Below, piece by piece: positions 9,947 to 20,190 of a stretch of 64,000 nt of DNA; within the stretch, counting starts at the first letter, position 1, and every line of letters starts with the position of its first letter. The stretch covers positions 3,750,001 to 3,814,000 of the forward strand of contig NZ_CP047491.1 in the NCBI RefSeq assembly GCF_009931115.1, read 5' to 3'. The notes under the pieces are model-generated. The model had not been told where the DNA came from and did no database searches. It saw nothing but the letters and a program-made list of their open reading frames with translations. This DNA is from Microbulbifer hydrolyticus (GTDB lineage Bacteria; Pseudomonadota; Gammaproteobacteria; Pseudomonadales; Cellvibrionaceae). The translations under genes were made by a program, and so were the position numbers.

Positions 9947-11230
9947 ATGAGCAAATCCGAATCCCTCTTTGCCGAAGCCCAGAAAGTCATCCCCGGCGGC
10001 GTCAATTCGCCGGTACGCGCCTTCCGCGCGGTGGGCGGCACGCCGGTCTTTATTGAGCGCGCCGAAGGCGCCTACCTGTACGATGCTGACGAGAAGCGCT
10101 ACATCGATTACGTGCAATCCTGGGGCCCGATGGTACTGGGCCACGCCCACCCGGACGTGATCGATGCGGTTGTGGAGCAGGCCCAGTCCGGCCTCAGCTT
10201 CGGCGCCCCCACCGAGCTCGAAACCGAGCTGGCAGAAGAACTCTGCCGTGTGTGGCCGAACATGGACCTGGTGCGCTTCGTGAACTCCGGTACCGAAGCC
10301 ACCATGAGCGCCATCCGACTGGCCCGCGGCTACACCGGCCGCGACAAGATCGTGAAATTTGAAGGGTGCTACCACGGCCACTCCGATTCCCTGCTGGTAA
10401 AAGCCGGCTCCGGCGCTCTCACCATGGGCGTCCCCTCCTCGCCGGGCGTACCCGCCGCCCTGGCGGACCACACCATCACCCTGACCTACAACGACATCGA
10501 GGGCGTGAAAAAGTGCTTCGCAGAGATCGGTGACCAGATCGCCTGCATCATTGTCGAGCCGGTAGCGGGGAACATGAACTGCATCCCACCGGTACCCGGT
10601 TTTCTCGAAGCCCTGCGTGAAGTCTGCGATCAGGCGGGCAGTGTGCTGATTCTGGATGAGGTGATGACCGGCTTCCGGGTCAGCCTTACCGGGGCCCAGG
10701 GCTACTACGGTATCGAGGCAGACCTGACCACGCTCGGCAAGGTGATCGGCGGCGGCATGCCGGTCGGCGCCTTTGGCGGCAAGCGCGAGATCATGGAGCA
10801 GATTGCACCACTGGGTCCGGTCTATCAGGCGGGCACTCTTTCCGGCAACCCAATGGCCATGGTCGCGGGCCTGGAAACCCTGCAACTGATTCAGGAGCCG
10901 AAGCTCTATGAGGAGCTGACAGCCAAAACAGACCGTCTCGTAGAGGGCGTACTGGCAGCGGCCAAAGAGGCCGGCATCCCCATGACCGCCAACAAGGTGG
11001 GCAGCATGTTCGGGTTTTTCTTTACCGATGCCGAGAAGGTGACCAATTACCAGCAGGTGATGGCTTGTGATACCGAGCGCTTCAACCGCTTCTTCCACGG
11101 TATGCTTAAAGAGGGTGTTTATCTGGCACCAGCCTCTTACGAAGCGGGATTTATGTCCGCTGCCCACAGTGACGAAGATATCGAGGCCACCATTGCCGCG
11201 GCACGCAAAGTGTTTGCGCAACTCGGCTGA
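9947..11230 (+). CDS. hemL: Glutamate-1-semialdehyde 2,1-aminomutase
   Basis: PLP enzyme making 5-aminolevulinate from glutamate-1-semialdehyde in the C5 pathway, in the cytosol. N-terminal [13 protein letters not shown] is diagnostic; [18 protein letters not shown] binds cofactor phosphate; LDEVMTGFR holds the PLP aspartate; [18 protein letters not shown] contains the Schiff-base lysine. 427 residues is the standard length and no key residue is missing. A promoter is suggested 60 nt upstream. hemB and hemJ, other steps of the pathway, lie nearby. Confidence 0.98.
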   Translation: MSKSESLFAEAQKVIPGGVNSPVRAFRAVGGTPVFIERAEGAYLYDADEKRYIDYVQSWGPMVLGHAHPDVIDAVVEQAQSGLSFGAPTELETELAEELCRVWPNMDLVRFVNSGTEATMSAIRLARGYTGRDKIVKFEGCYHGHSDSLLVKAGSGALTMGVPSSPGVPAALADHTITLTYNDIEGVKKCFAEIGDQIACIIVEPVAGNMNCIPPVPGFLEALREVCDQAGSVLILDEVMTGFRVSLTGAQGYYGIEADLTTLGKVIGGGMPVGAFGGKREIMEQIAPLGPVYQAGTLSGNPMAMVAGLETLQLIQEPKLYEELTAKTDRLVEGVLAAAKEAGIPMTANKVGSMFGFFFTDAEKVTNYQQVMACDTERFNRFFHGMLKEGVYLAPASYEAGFMSAAHSDEDIEATIAAARKVFAQLG

Positions 11231-11293
11231 ATCGCACCAACCGAATGCGCGTCGCCGCCGAGCTGCGCGCGTTCGGCACCCCCTCCGGCGAAA

Positions 11294-11683
11294 TCACGCG
11301 GCCGCCAGCGCCGCCATCACCAGCAGCCCGAGACAACAAAAAAACCCGCTAAACCAGCACAGTGAGCGCGCAGCGGCCCAGTCTTTCAGGTAACAGATAC
11401 CGTATAGAATCCGTGTTGCCACAAAGATAAGCGACAGTCGCGCCAGCCACTGCTCATCCACGCCTGCGGCAATCGCCGCGAATACCCCGGCGATAAATGC
11501 CGGCAGAATCTCGAAACTGTTGCGCTGGGCCCAATCCGCCCGCCGCGACAAGCCGCTCTGGTGCTCGAGAAACTCCCGCGGCGAACGGTTGTTGTAGCGT
11601 CCCTCCGCGGTGGCCTTGGCGATCGCGGCAAATGTGGGCGGCATCAGCACCACCACCAGCAGACACCAGAATGCAACAGCCAT
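11294..11683 (-). CDS. MAPEG family membrane protein
   Basis: Small integral membrane protein with four predicted helices, 129 residues, of the MAPEG superfamily (membrane proteins of eicosanoid and glutathione metabolism). Family features seen: RADWAQRNSFEILPAF with the conserved Arg/Asn/Glu after the first loop, and FVATRILYGICYL corresponding to the RxxY motif in helix three. The substrate is unknown; bacterial members may have glutathione transferase-like activity. It is divergent from hemB, sharing a 92 nt upstream region where TATGAT (11704-11709) could be the hemB -10. Confidence 0.85.
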   Translation of the reverse strand: MAVAFWCLLVVVLMPPTFAAIAKATAEGRYNNRSPREFLEHQSGLSRRADWAQRNSFEILPAFIAGVFAAIAAGVDEQWLARLSLIFVATRILYGICYLKDWAAARSLCWFSGFFCCLGLLVMAALAAA

Positions 11684-11769
11684 CAGAGTAACTCCCGTTT
11701 TGGTATGATTGCCGCCAGCTTAGCCGCCGCCCAGTGTGTGCGCCAATCCTACCCTTCCAGCCGGAGTGA

Positions 11770-12786
<1,017 letters not shown>

Positions 12787-12802
12787 TTATTCGATGTGTA
12801 AA

Positions 12803-12826
12803 GCTGGCCCATAATTCCGGGCCAGC
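12803..12826. terminator. Hairpin between convergent hemB and mrcB
   Basis: Perfect 8 bp stem GCTGGCCC/GGGCCAGC with an 8 nt loop, followed at once by a second hairpin (CTGCTCCTG/CAGGAGGCAG). No T-run on either side, so a weak or Rho-assisted terminator. Confidence 0.5.
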
Positions 12827-12850
12827 GCACTGCTCCTGTTCAGGAGGCAG

Positions 12851-15553
12851 TTACGGCCACTGATCCGGTTCCTCGGGTGGCCAGGGTTGCGCCTCTTCCA
12901 CCGGCGCACCGCGAGAGCCCGGATCCTGAATGGCCTCCTCCCTTCGCAACCGCTCTTCCAGTATCCTGCGCTCCTCCTGAGCCCGCCGCTCCTCCTCCAG
13001 ATATCGCTGCTCCTGAATTCGTCCGGACTCTTCCAGACGCTGCAGGCGCTCCCGCTCCGTCGATGGTGGAATCTGCTGTTGACCGGCCTCTGGCTGTTGC
13101 TGTGGTACCGGCTGCTCCTGCTCCAGCTGCTCCCGCAACTGGCGTTCCCGTTCGCGCTGCTCTTGTTGTCGCCGTTGCTCCTCCGGGTCGATGCCCCAGC
13201 CCGGCGTCATGTCCTCACGGGGCGCCGCGTTTTCCTCATCCCGATCAAACCAGTTCCGGAACCAGCCGCGACGCTCACAGCGGGGGTCGGTTTTCAGGCG
13301 ACTTTCCACCGACACCGGGATCTCGCGGCCACCCTGGCAATTGCGCGGGTCCATGTATTCACCCCGATCGTTCACCGGCTTCCACTCAACGCCCCGGGGA
13401 GCCTTGATGCGCCCGTGGCGGTGGGGCAGCTTGCGCATGATGTCGGTCCAGATTGTCAGTGCACCCGTGGCACCGGTAAGGCTGGTGCGCTCATTGTCGT
13501 CACGCCCCATCCATACCACCGCTGTCACTCCGGGGCTGAAACCGGCAAACCAGCTATCGCGATAATCGTTGGTGGTACCGGTCTTGCCGGCGAAGGGCAC
13601 ACTGTTGGGCAGGCGCCGGTAAGCACTTTTACCGGTCCCTTCCCGCATCACCTGCTCCAGCCCATAGCGCAGCAGGTATATCGGGACCTCGTCCACCCCA
13701 CGGTTGGATTTGGGACGGAAGCGCTGCACCTGTTCGCCGTCTGCGTCGGAAACTGCCAACAAAGTGCGCGGCTCTACGTGCTCACCGCCATTCGCCATGG
13801 TCTGATACATACCCGCCACCTCAAACGGTGTCAGCTCCACTGCACCGAGGAACAGCGACGGAACTCGCGGCAGACTGGCCTGTACTCCGAGACGGCGAAT
13901 AGTCTGGCGCACATTTTCGATACCCAGATCCAGCCCCAGACGCGCGGTGGCCTGGTTATACGAGCGGGACAGGGCAACATAGAGCGGCACCAACCCGTGG
14001 CTGCGATTGCCGAAGTTGGCCGGCATCCAGACCTGGCCATCGGCGGTTTCCTCGCGGATCGGCGCATCGTCGATCAGGGTCGCAAGGGTGTATTCATGTG
14101 CACGCTCCAGTGCGGTCAGGTAGACCGCGGGCTTGATCAGAGAGCCGACCTGGCGACGCGCTTCCAGGGCACGGTTGAACCCCGGGTAGTGCGGTCGGCG
14201 ATCCCCCACCATGGCGAGCACATTGCCGCTGTGGTTTTCCAATACCACGGTGGCGCCCTGCAGAGAGTTTTCCTGGATACCGCGGTCTTTTTCCAGCCTG
14301 GCCGCGCCGTCACTCACCGCATCCTCAGCCAGCTTCTGCACCGAGGGAGAAAGCGTGGTGTACACCCGCAGGCCTGCGGTGCGCAGCTCCTCCACGGAGT
14401 AATAAGGACGCAACTCTTCCAGCAGCCGCTCGGTAAAGGCGGGATAAGGATTCTGCGCTGCGGCGCCGGCAGCGGCCACCTCCAGCGGCTTTTTACGCAG
14501 CCGCTCGTGCTGCTCTTTGGTGATCAGGTCCTGCTCGAACATCACGTCCAGCACGGTGTTGCGGCGCTCCAGCGCCCGCTCGGGGTTGCGCCAGGGATTA
14601 TAAAATGAGGCTCCCTTGGCAAGCCCGACCAGCAGCGCGATCTCATGTGGCTCCAGCTGGCTGAGCGGTTTCTGGAAATAGAATTCGGAAGCCAGCCCGA
14701 AGCCGTATATCGCCCGACTACCCTGCTGCCCCAGCCAGACCTCGTTGATGTATTCCTGGAGGATGTAGGCCTTGTCGTAGTGGACCTCCATCAGGATTGC
14801 CATCAGCGCTTCATTAAACTTCCGCCACAGACTCGGCTTGTGATCAAAGAAGATGTTCTTCACCAACTGCTGGGTAATGGTGGAGCCACCCTGTACCACG
14901 CCGCCCGCCTTGAAGTTGGCCACCATGGCGCGCGCGATGCCGCGGGGAGACACCCCGAAGTGATGCACGAAGTCCTGATCCTCTACCGCAATCAGGGTGG
15001 CCCCCAGCAGTGGCGGGATTTCCTCGATACGCACCGGTGTGCGGTCGTCGCCCCCGCCGAGCAGGGTGCCAATGGGCGCAGCGTCGAGGCGGAACTCCTT
15101 CAGGCGCTCATCACCCTCGCTACGCAGGTTACTCAATTCATCGTTGCGCAGGCGGAACCGGACCTTCGCCGCCGGCTCGCGCTTGTCCGCATGGATAAAG
15201 TCGCGCCGCCAGACCAGATACTCCATGCCCTCGCGCTGCCACTGCCCCGGCTCCTCAAGTGCCGAGACCTGCTTGTAGTTCAACGCCGCGAATTCGGATG
15301 CCAATTCATCCGGGCGCATCACCATACCCTCCTTGAGAATCAGAGGACGGGCGTAGACCCTGGCCGGCAACTGGTACTGGCGGCTGTCCAGCCGCTCGCG
15401 CAATTGCACATCCAGCCACACCATGTACCCGGCAAGAACCAGCACGCCGAGCAGGGCCAGCAGGCTGAGACGCTTGATCCAGACGCGCAGTCGGCCGGAA
15501 TGTCGTTTTGCGTTTGCACTTTTCGCTTTAGTACGGCGCTTTTTCGATGCCAT
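12851..15553 (-). CDS. mrcB: Penicillin-binding protein 1B, bifunctional glycosyltransferase/transpeptidase
   Basis: Polymerises and cross-links murein at the inner membrane. After a very basic cytoplasmic tail there is one membrane helix (about 30-47), a UB2H-like domain (about 60-150), the GT51 glycosyltransferase (EDQDFVHHFG with the catalytic Glu; GGSTITQQLVKN) and the transpeptidase with all three motifs: SLIK (SxxK serine), SYN and KTGTT. At 900 residues it is longer than E. coli PBP1b because of a ~120-residue C-terminal tail rich in Gln, Glu and Arg, probably helical, with a Pro/Trp-rich end. It is alone on its strand between hemB and the PfkB kinase. Confidence 0.97.
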   Translation of the reverse strand: MASKKRRTKAKSANAKRHSGRLRVWIKRLSLLALLGVLVLAGYMVWLDVQLRERLDSRQYQLPARVYARPLILKEGMVMRPDELASEFAALNYKQVSALEEPGQWQREGMEYLVWRRDFIHADKREPAAKVRFRLRNDELSNLRSEGDERLKEFRLDAAPIGTLLGGGDDRTPVRIEEIPPLLGATLIAVEDQDFVHHFGVSPRGIARAMVANFKAGGVVQGGSTITQQLVKNIFFDHKPSLWRKFNEALMAILMEVHYDKAYILQEYINEVWLGQQGSRAIYGFGLASEFYFQKPLSQLEPHEIALLVGLAKGASFYNPWRNPERALERRNTVLDVMFEQDLITKEQHERLRKKPLEVAAAGAAAQNPYPAFTERLLEELRPYYSVEELRTAGLRVYTTLSPSVQKLAEDAVSDGAARLEKDRGIQENSLQGATVVLENHSGNVLAMVGDRRPHYPGFNRALEARRQVGSLIKPAVYLTALERAHEYTLATLIDDAPIREETADGQVWMPANFGNRSHGLVPLYVALSRSYNQATARLGLDLGIENVRQTIRRLGVQASLPRVPSLFLGAVELTPFEVAGMYQTMANGGEHVEPRTLLAVSDADGEQVQRFRPKSNRGVDEVPIYLLRYGLEQVMREGTGKSAYRRLPNSVPFAGKTGTTNDYRDSWFAGFSPGVTAVVWMGRDDNERTSLTGATGALTIWTDIMRKLPHRHGRIKAPRGVEWKPVNDRGEYMDPRNCQGGREIPVSVESRLKTDPRCERRGWFRNWFDRDEENAAPREDMTPGWGIDPEEQRRQQEQRERERQLREQLEQEQPVPQQQPEAGQQQIPPSTERERLQRLEESGRIQEQRYLEEERRAQEERRILEERLRREEAIQDPGSRGAPVEEAQPWPPEEPDQWP

Positions 15554-15837
15554 ATGCGTTCAGATAAACTCGTTTCTTTCAATAAACTATCGATGAGTCA
15601 GGCCATGGGGCCCGAAGGTCAGACCGGTTAATACAGCCATAATTGAGCCATTTATAGCGCGCATTTATAAGGTCGCTTTTGTTCAAGTCAAACCTGGCGG
15701 GTCACACATCGTCATGATGCGCGCCCCCTCGCCCCACGCTGCCCAAAACTTGCACTTGCTCCGCCGCCCGCCATAATGCATCCAGCGCCCGTCCTGCGGG
15801 CCCCTCGAATAGAATACACACTAGCTACGGACCCCTT

Positions 15838-16845
15838 ATGCACCAGTACGACCTTTACGGCATCGGCGCCGCCCTTCTCGACACGGAAATAGAAGTCACC
15901 GACGGCGACCTGCAGTCCCTGGGCATCGACAAAGGGGTCATGACACTGGTGGATGACCAACGCCAACAGCAGCTGGTGGACGACCTGAAAAATCACATGG
16001 TCACCGCCAGCCACGCCTGCGGCGGTTCCGGTGCCAATACCGTCATCGCTGCAAGCTATTTCGGGCTCGATACCTTTTATTCCTGCAAAGTAGCCAACGA
16101 CGATAACGGTGATTTTTACCGCGACAATCTCGCCGCCGCCGGAGTCGGCTACCCCAAAGCCCTGCACAACGCAGACACCGGCATTACCGGCAAGTGCCTG
16201 GTACTGATCACGCCAGATGCCGAGCGCAGCATGAATACCTACCTCGGTATCAGCGCCGAGCTGTCTGTCAGCGAACTCGACAGCGAGGCACTCGGCAAAT
16301 CCCGCTGGGCATATATCGAAGGCTACCTGGTCTCCTCTGACACCGGCCGCGCCGCCGCCATCGAGCTGCGCAAACAGGCCGGAGCCTGCGGCGTAAAAAC
16401 TGCCCTGAGCCTATCCGACCCCATGATGGTGCAACTGTTCCACGATGGCCTGAAAGAAATGATTGGTGACAGTGGTGTCGACCTGCTGTTCTGCAACCGC
16501 GATGAAGCCCTCAAGTTCTGCGCCACCGAATCCCTCGATGAGGCGGCGCAGACACTGCGCGATTACTGTCGCGCTTTCGCCGTGACCCTTGGCGCCGACG
16601 GCGCACTGCTGTGGGACGGCGAACAGGTACACCGCGTGTCCTCCCCGAGCGTAAAAGCCATTGACACCAATGGGGCCGGCGACATGTTCGCGGGTGCCTT
16701 CCTGTACGGCATCAATCGCGGTATGGGATTCGCCGATGCCGGAGAACTGGCCTGCCGCGCAGCCGCGCAGGTGGTGAGTCAGTATGGACCGAGATTGCGG
16801 GCGGAGCAGCACAAGACACTGCTGGAGCAGGAAGCCAGCGCGTAA
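15838..16845 (+). CDS. PfkB family kinase, adenosine-kinase-like
   Basis: Ribokinase-fold sugar or nucleoside kinase. DTNGAGDMFAGAF is the PfkB signature 2 with the catalytic aspartate, and ACGGSGANTVIAASYFG is the substrate-side GGxxxN motif. Residues FCNRDEA fit the NxxE phosphate motif. Bacterial proteins with this layout are usually annotated adenosine kinase; the natural substrate (adenosine or another nucleoside) is not proven by sequence. 335 residues, complete. It is divergent from mrcB and convergent with the GGDEF-EAL gene. Confidence 0.85.
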   Translation: MHQYDLYGIGAALLDTEIEVTDGDLQSLGIDKGVMTLVDDQRQQQLVDDLKNHMVTASHACGGSGANTVIAASYFGLDTFYSCKVANDDNGDFYRDNLAAAGVGYPKALHNADTGITGKCLVLITPDAERSMNTYLGISAELSVSELDSEALGKSRWAYIEGYLVSSDTGRAAAIELRKQAGACGVKTALSLSDPMMVQLFHDGLKEMIGDSGVDLLFCNRDEALKFCATESLDEAAQTLRDYCRAFAVTLGADGALLWDGEQVHRVSSPSVKAIDTNGAGDMFAGAFLYGINRGMGFADAGELACRAAAQVVSQYGPRLRAEQHKTLLEQEASA

Positions 16846-16931
16846 TTTCGGAAGGATTGGTTTACCGGGGCTTTCAATACAGGATCTCAGGCGCGTCGCA
16901 GACAGGGGGTGACGCAGCGCCCAGGGAGGGG

Positions 16932-18701
16932 CTAGCTGACCGAAGAAGGACGCGGGCCACTGATTTCAGGAAGACACGCGGCGGCGGCAATACCAAACCC
17001 CTGGGCGTAATCCACCCCCATAAGGCGCAGCTTTTCCAGCAATTCCGGCGTCTCCGCAAACTCGGCGATGGTACTGATGCCCATACGCTTGGCCAGGTGA
17101 TCCACCGTGCTCACCATCGCACTATCGATTTCATCTTCCAGCATATTCCGCACGAAAGAGCCATCGATCTTCAAATAATCCACCGGCAGCTGGCGCAGGT
17201 ACGCCAGCGATGAAGCACCGCGGCCGAAATCATCCAGCGCAAAACTGCACCCTGCCGCGCGTAACTTGTGGATAAAAACCAGCGCACGATCCAGGTTATT
17301 GATCGCGCTGGTTTCGGTAATTTCAAACTGCACCCGCGACGGCGCCACGCCGGCCTCGGTCAATTCCCGCAGTACAAAATCGGCAAACAGTTCATCGCCG
17401 AGACTGATACCGGAGATATTGATGGCATAGTGGAAGCCACCGGACCCGCTCGACTGTTCCAGCGCCATGTAGCGGAGAATATTGCGGATAACCCAGCGAT
17501 CCACCTCGTCGATCATGCCATAGCGTTCCGCCGCCGGCAGAAACAGCCCGGGGGAAATCACATCCCCATCCCGCCCCTGCATGCGTACCAGAACCTCGTA
17601 GTGATGCACGCGGTTTTGATCCTGCAATGCCACCACCGGCTGGCGATAGAGCAGCAGGCGGTCCTCGCGAATAGCGGCATGAATCTCGGCAAGCCAGGTA
17701 CTCTCGCGGCGCTTCTCCAGTGCCTTGCGCGAATCCCCGAAGAATTTGACCCGGTTGCGCCCCTGGTCCCGCGCGGCACTGCACGCGTCGTTAGACGATG
17801 CCAGCAACTGGCTCGCCGGCGGCGCGTGGCTGTCGACACTCACGGCACCGATGGAGAGGGCCGGACGGGTCTCACTGTCCTCCCACTGGAACACAAACCC
17901 GTTCACCGCCTCCCGCAACCGGGTGACGATACGCTTGGCCTCTTCCAGAGTGCAGTCTTTCAATAACAGCGCAAACTCGTCACTACCAACCCGCCCCAGC
18001 AGGTCGCCATTACCCAGGCAGCGAGTGAGAATCTTTGCCAGCGCTATCAACAGCGCATCCCCGGCGCTGTACCCCAGCGTGTCATTGACTACCTTGAACT
18101 GGTACACGTCGAGATACAGCAGGATATGGTGTTGGCGGGGACCGGTATCGGTATTCAGCAGTTGCTGCAGCGCGTGTTCGAATGTCTGGCGGTTGGGCAG
18201 ATGGGTGAGCGCATCGTGGCTACTCTGCCAGCTGAGGCGGGAGGAGATCCGGCGGGCATCAGAAGTATGTCGCAATACGAGAACGTAACCTTCCAGCACC
18301 GCATCATTTTTGAGACTGTTGATCTGCACGCTGATTTCCAGCAGCTCACCAGTCTCCCGGCGGATGTTCGCGCGCAGCTCTCGCCGGCTGGGAATATCTT
18401 CCTCGCGGTCACCGCTGGCCAGGTTCAGGTCGAGCGCTTCCCCCTCGTCATCAAACAGCGGCAGGCTGTCGGCGAGGACCTGCCCCGGCAACAGCCCCAC
18501 CAGATTGCCACACAGCTCACTGACCAGCGGGTTGCTATAGCAGACCAGGCCGTGCCGGTCGGTCACAATCACCCCGTCAGCCACTTCACCCAGCGCCAGC
18601 TCCGCAGCCGCCGGACTCAGTCGCGCACCAGCTAGCTTGCCGGTGCCAGACTCTTCCAGCAAGCTGTGATAGGCCGCATTTTTGGGTGTAAATTCAGTCA
18701 A
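16932..18701 (-). CDS. PAS-GGDEF-EAL c-di-GMP signalling protein, probable phosphodiesterase
   Basis: Soluble protein with no clear membrane segment. Order: PAS sensor (about residues 30-150), GGDEF domain (about 155-315) and EAL domain (about 335-580). The GGDEF signature is GSDEF, so cyclase activity is doubtful. The EAL motif reads EVL, but the other catalytic positions are kept: INISG (Asn), EITET (Glu), LDDFGRG (two Asp), YLKIDG (Lys), AEFAE (Glu) and AQGF (Gln), which favours active c-di-GMP hydrolysis. Start is TTG at 18701 with TGGAAG five bases before it. A perfect CRP-type palindrome lies 155-170 nt upstream of the start, so cAMP-Vfr control is likely. Confidence 0.92.
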   Translation of the reverse strand: MTEFTPKNAAYHSLLEESGTGKLAGARLSPAAAELALGEVADGVIVTDRHGLVCYSNPLVSELCGNLVGLLPGQVLADSLPLFDDEGEALDLNLASGDREEDIPSRRELRANIRRETGELLEISVQINSLKNDAVLEGYVLVLRHTSDARRISSRLSWQSSHDALTHLPNRQTFEHALQQLLNTDTGPRQHHILLYLDVYQFKVVNDTLGYSAGDALLIALAKILTRCLGNGDLLGRVGSDEFALLLKDCTLEEAKRIVTRLREAVNGFVFQWEDSETRPALSIGAVSVDSHAPPASQLLASSNDACSAARDQGRNRVKFFGDSRKALEKRRESTWLAEIHAAIREDRLLLYRQPVVALQDQNRVHHYEVLVRMQGRDGDVISPGLFLPAAERYGMIDEVDRWVIRNILRYMALEQSSGSGGFHYAINISGISLGDELFADFVLRELTEAGVAPSRVQFEITETSAINNLDRALVFIHKLRAAGCSFALDDFGRGASSLAYLRQLPVDYLKIDGSFVRNMLEDEIDSAMVSTVDHLAKRMGISTIAEFAETPELLEKLRLMGVDYAQGFGIAAAACLPEISGPRPSSVS

Positions 18702-18772
18702 TGAACTTCCAACTCAACCGGCAATATGAGCCGATTTTACCGAGGCATCCCGCATCGGGACTGCAGAACAAT

Positions 18773-18806
18773 AGAGCACGAATGCTCTCCATAAGGGAAA
18801 ATAATA
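18773..18806 (-). promoter_or_regulatory. Candidate promoter and 5' hairpin of the GGDEF-EAL gene
   Basis: Read on the minus strand, TATTAT (18806-18801) can serve as a -10, placing the transcript start near 18794. AGAGCA-TTCG-TGCTCT (18788-18773) would form a UUCG-capped hairpin at the 5' end of the mRNA. No good -35 is seen, in line with an activator-dependent promoter. Confidence 0.45.
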
Positions 18807-18855
18807 CCGACATATTCGCCAGCGCGAAAACCTCCCTCTAATCCCCGACGGCATT

Positions 18856-18871
18856 TGTGATCAGAATCACA
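18856..18871. promoter_or_regulatory. CRP/Vfr-type binding site, perfect TGTGA-N6-TCACA
   Basis: Both half-sites match the CRP core consensus exactly. The centre is about 70 bp upstream of the start inferred for the GGDEF-EAL gene, a class I activator position. It lies in the 197 bp gap after the stop of the yajG-like gene on the same strand. Confidence 0.7.
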
Positions 18872-18898
18872 GGCCTCCGGGAACCACGTTTGATCCAA

Positions 18899-19483
18899 TT
18901 ACAGATGCTGGCGCAGGAATGCCTTCAGCTTTTCATCCTCAAACGCCCGCTGCAGTGTGGCACTCAGCAGACGATTGACCGTGCTCTCCACTTCTTCCGC
19001 GCTGGGCTTGATCAGGTTGCGGTCATTGCCACTGGTACTGTAATTCCCGTAGAAGGTGGCGCCTTTTACGCTGACTTGCAACTGGATCGATGCTCCTGAA
19101 TTCACCTTGGTTGTGTAGAGCTTGTTCGGACTGTCGTAACTGAGGTCGGTGAGATTTGCCACCACCTGCACGTCACCACCGGTCTCGACACTGCGGAAAG
19201 ACCAGGATTCCAGCCCCTGGTACAGCGCGCTCGCCAGAGACTGTTCAATGTTATTGGACATAGTCACATTGGAGGAGTCGGCATAAATGCCCCCAAGGGA
19301 CCCAAGGCCGCCACCCGGGAGCTGGTTGACTCCGCGCGCATGTACAGTATAACCAGCTCCGATGTTATCCGGTGCCACGTTAACCTCGGGTTTGACCGCC
19401 ACCTGTACCGGGCTGTGCGCACAGGCAGCCAGCATGAATGCAAATCCCGTTACCAGCAATGTGGTGGCAAAACTTTTCATCAA
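18899..19483 (-). CDS. YajG family lipoprotein
   Basis: Signal peptide with lipobox FMLAAC (Cys at about 21) predicts an outer-membrane-directed lipoprotein. The mature part fits the YajG family: a beta-rich domain with IEQSLASALYQGLESW and an amphipathic C-terminal helix segment (EEVESTVNRLLSATLQRAFED). Function is unknown in detail; YajG relatives are abundant envelope lipoproteins often near stress or wall genes. 194 residues matches. Same strand as the PCuAC gene 74 nt upstream, but probably separate. Confidence 0.82.
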   Translation of the reverse strand: MMKSFATTLLVTGFAFMLAACAHSPVQVAVKPEVNVAPDNIGAGYTVHARGVNQLPGGGLGSLGGIYADSSNVTMSNNIEQSLASALYQGLESWSFRSVETGGDVQVVANLTDLSYDSPNKLYTTKVNSGASIQLQVSVKGATFYGNYSTSGNDRNLIKPSAEEVESTVNRLLSATLQRAFEDEKLKAFLRQHL

Positions 19484-19556
19484 TTATCTCCAGTGATTGT
19501 CTACCGAAATTGTTTATGGGGTGAAGCGCGCTCAGACCGCCCAAGCCATCAATCGT

Positions 19557-20123
19557 TCAACCATGATCATGGTGCGCATGATGATGACCGGCACCCTGCT
19601 TCGGGCTTTCTTTTACCTTTTTCCAATCGGGTGCGCGCACCGGCAATTTGACCTCTAGGTTGCTACCGTCGGCAAACACCAGCCGCAACGGTAATACATC
19701 GCCAGCTTTCAACGCGACACCATGTACCATCAGATGGGTGGCACCCGGGCGCATTTCAATAGTGCCATTGCCGGGCAGCGAAAGTTTTTCCAGTGCGCGC
19801 ATCCGGCTTATGCCATCCACCTGCTGCGTGGCGTGCATTTCAACTTTGCCCCCGGGGTGCGCCGGCAACTCCACCCGCCCCAGCACGCGTGAGACTCCGG
19901 ACAGATCCCGCAAGGTCACATAGGCCGCACCCATCGGCGCACCTGGTGGCATTTCCCGTGCGTACCCGCTTACCTCTAGACCCGCGGCCAGATCTTCAGC
20001 CGCAGTCGGAGCGGATAAATGCGCGCGACCTTGCGCGGACTCGGCTGCGGCAACCCCACCCACAGGGGTAGAGAGCAGCAGTACCAGTGCGCAAACGTCA
20101 AAACCTGAAAATGGCCTTTTCAT
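19557..20123 (-). CDS. PCu(A)C-type periplasmic copper chaperone with His-rich tail
   Basis: Copper(I) carrier, typically supplying the CuA site of cytochrome oxidase. A signal peptide (about residues 1-27, ending VAAAES) is followed by a cupredoxin-like domain with the ligand pattern VEMHATQQVDGISRM and HLM near residue 135, i.e. the H(M)x10Mx21HxM motif. The extreme C-terminus GHHHAHHDHG adds an extra metal-binding tail found in some members. 188 residues is slightly long because of that tail. DsbD, which reduces periplasmic cysteines during cytochrome assembly, is encoded 1 kb away. Confidence 0.9.
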   Translation of the reverse strand: MKRPFSGFDVCALVLLLSTPVGGVAAAESAQGRAHLSAPTAAEDLAAGLEVSGYAREMPPGAPMGAAYVTLRDLSGVSRVLGRVELPAHPGGKVEMHATQQVDGISRMRALEKLSLPGNGTIEMRPGATHLMVHGVALKAGDVLPLRLVFADGSNLEVKLPVRAPDWKKVKESPKQGAGHHHAHHDHG

Positions 20124-20190
20124 AATTTTCTCCCGCTTATAGTCCCGCTTCGACCGGGCTTTTTATTCTTCGCCGGGTCGTCTCCCGGAC

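Noticed and set aside
9920-11221. 433-codon minus-strand frame opposite hemL
   Set aside because: Shadow of hemL; composition His/Gly/Val-rich with no motif.
12887-14608. 573-codon plus-strand frame opposite mrcB
   Set aside because: No recognisable domain; lies wholly within the well-supported PBP1b gene.
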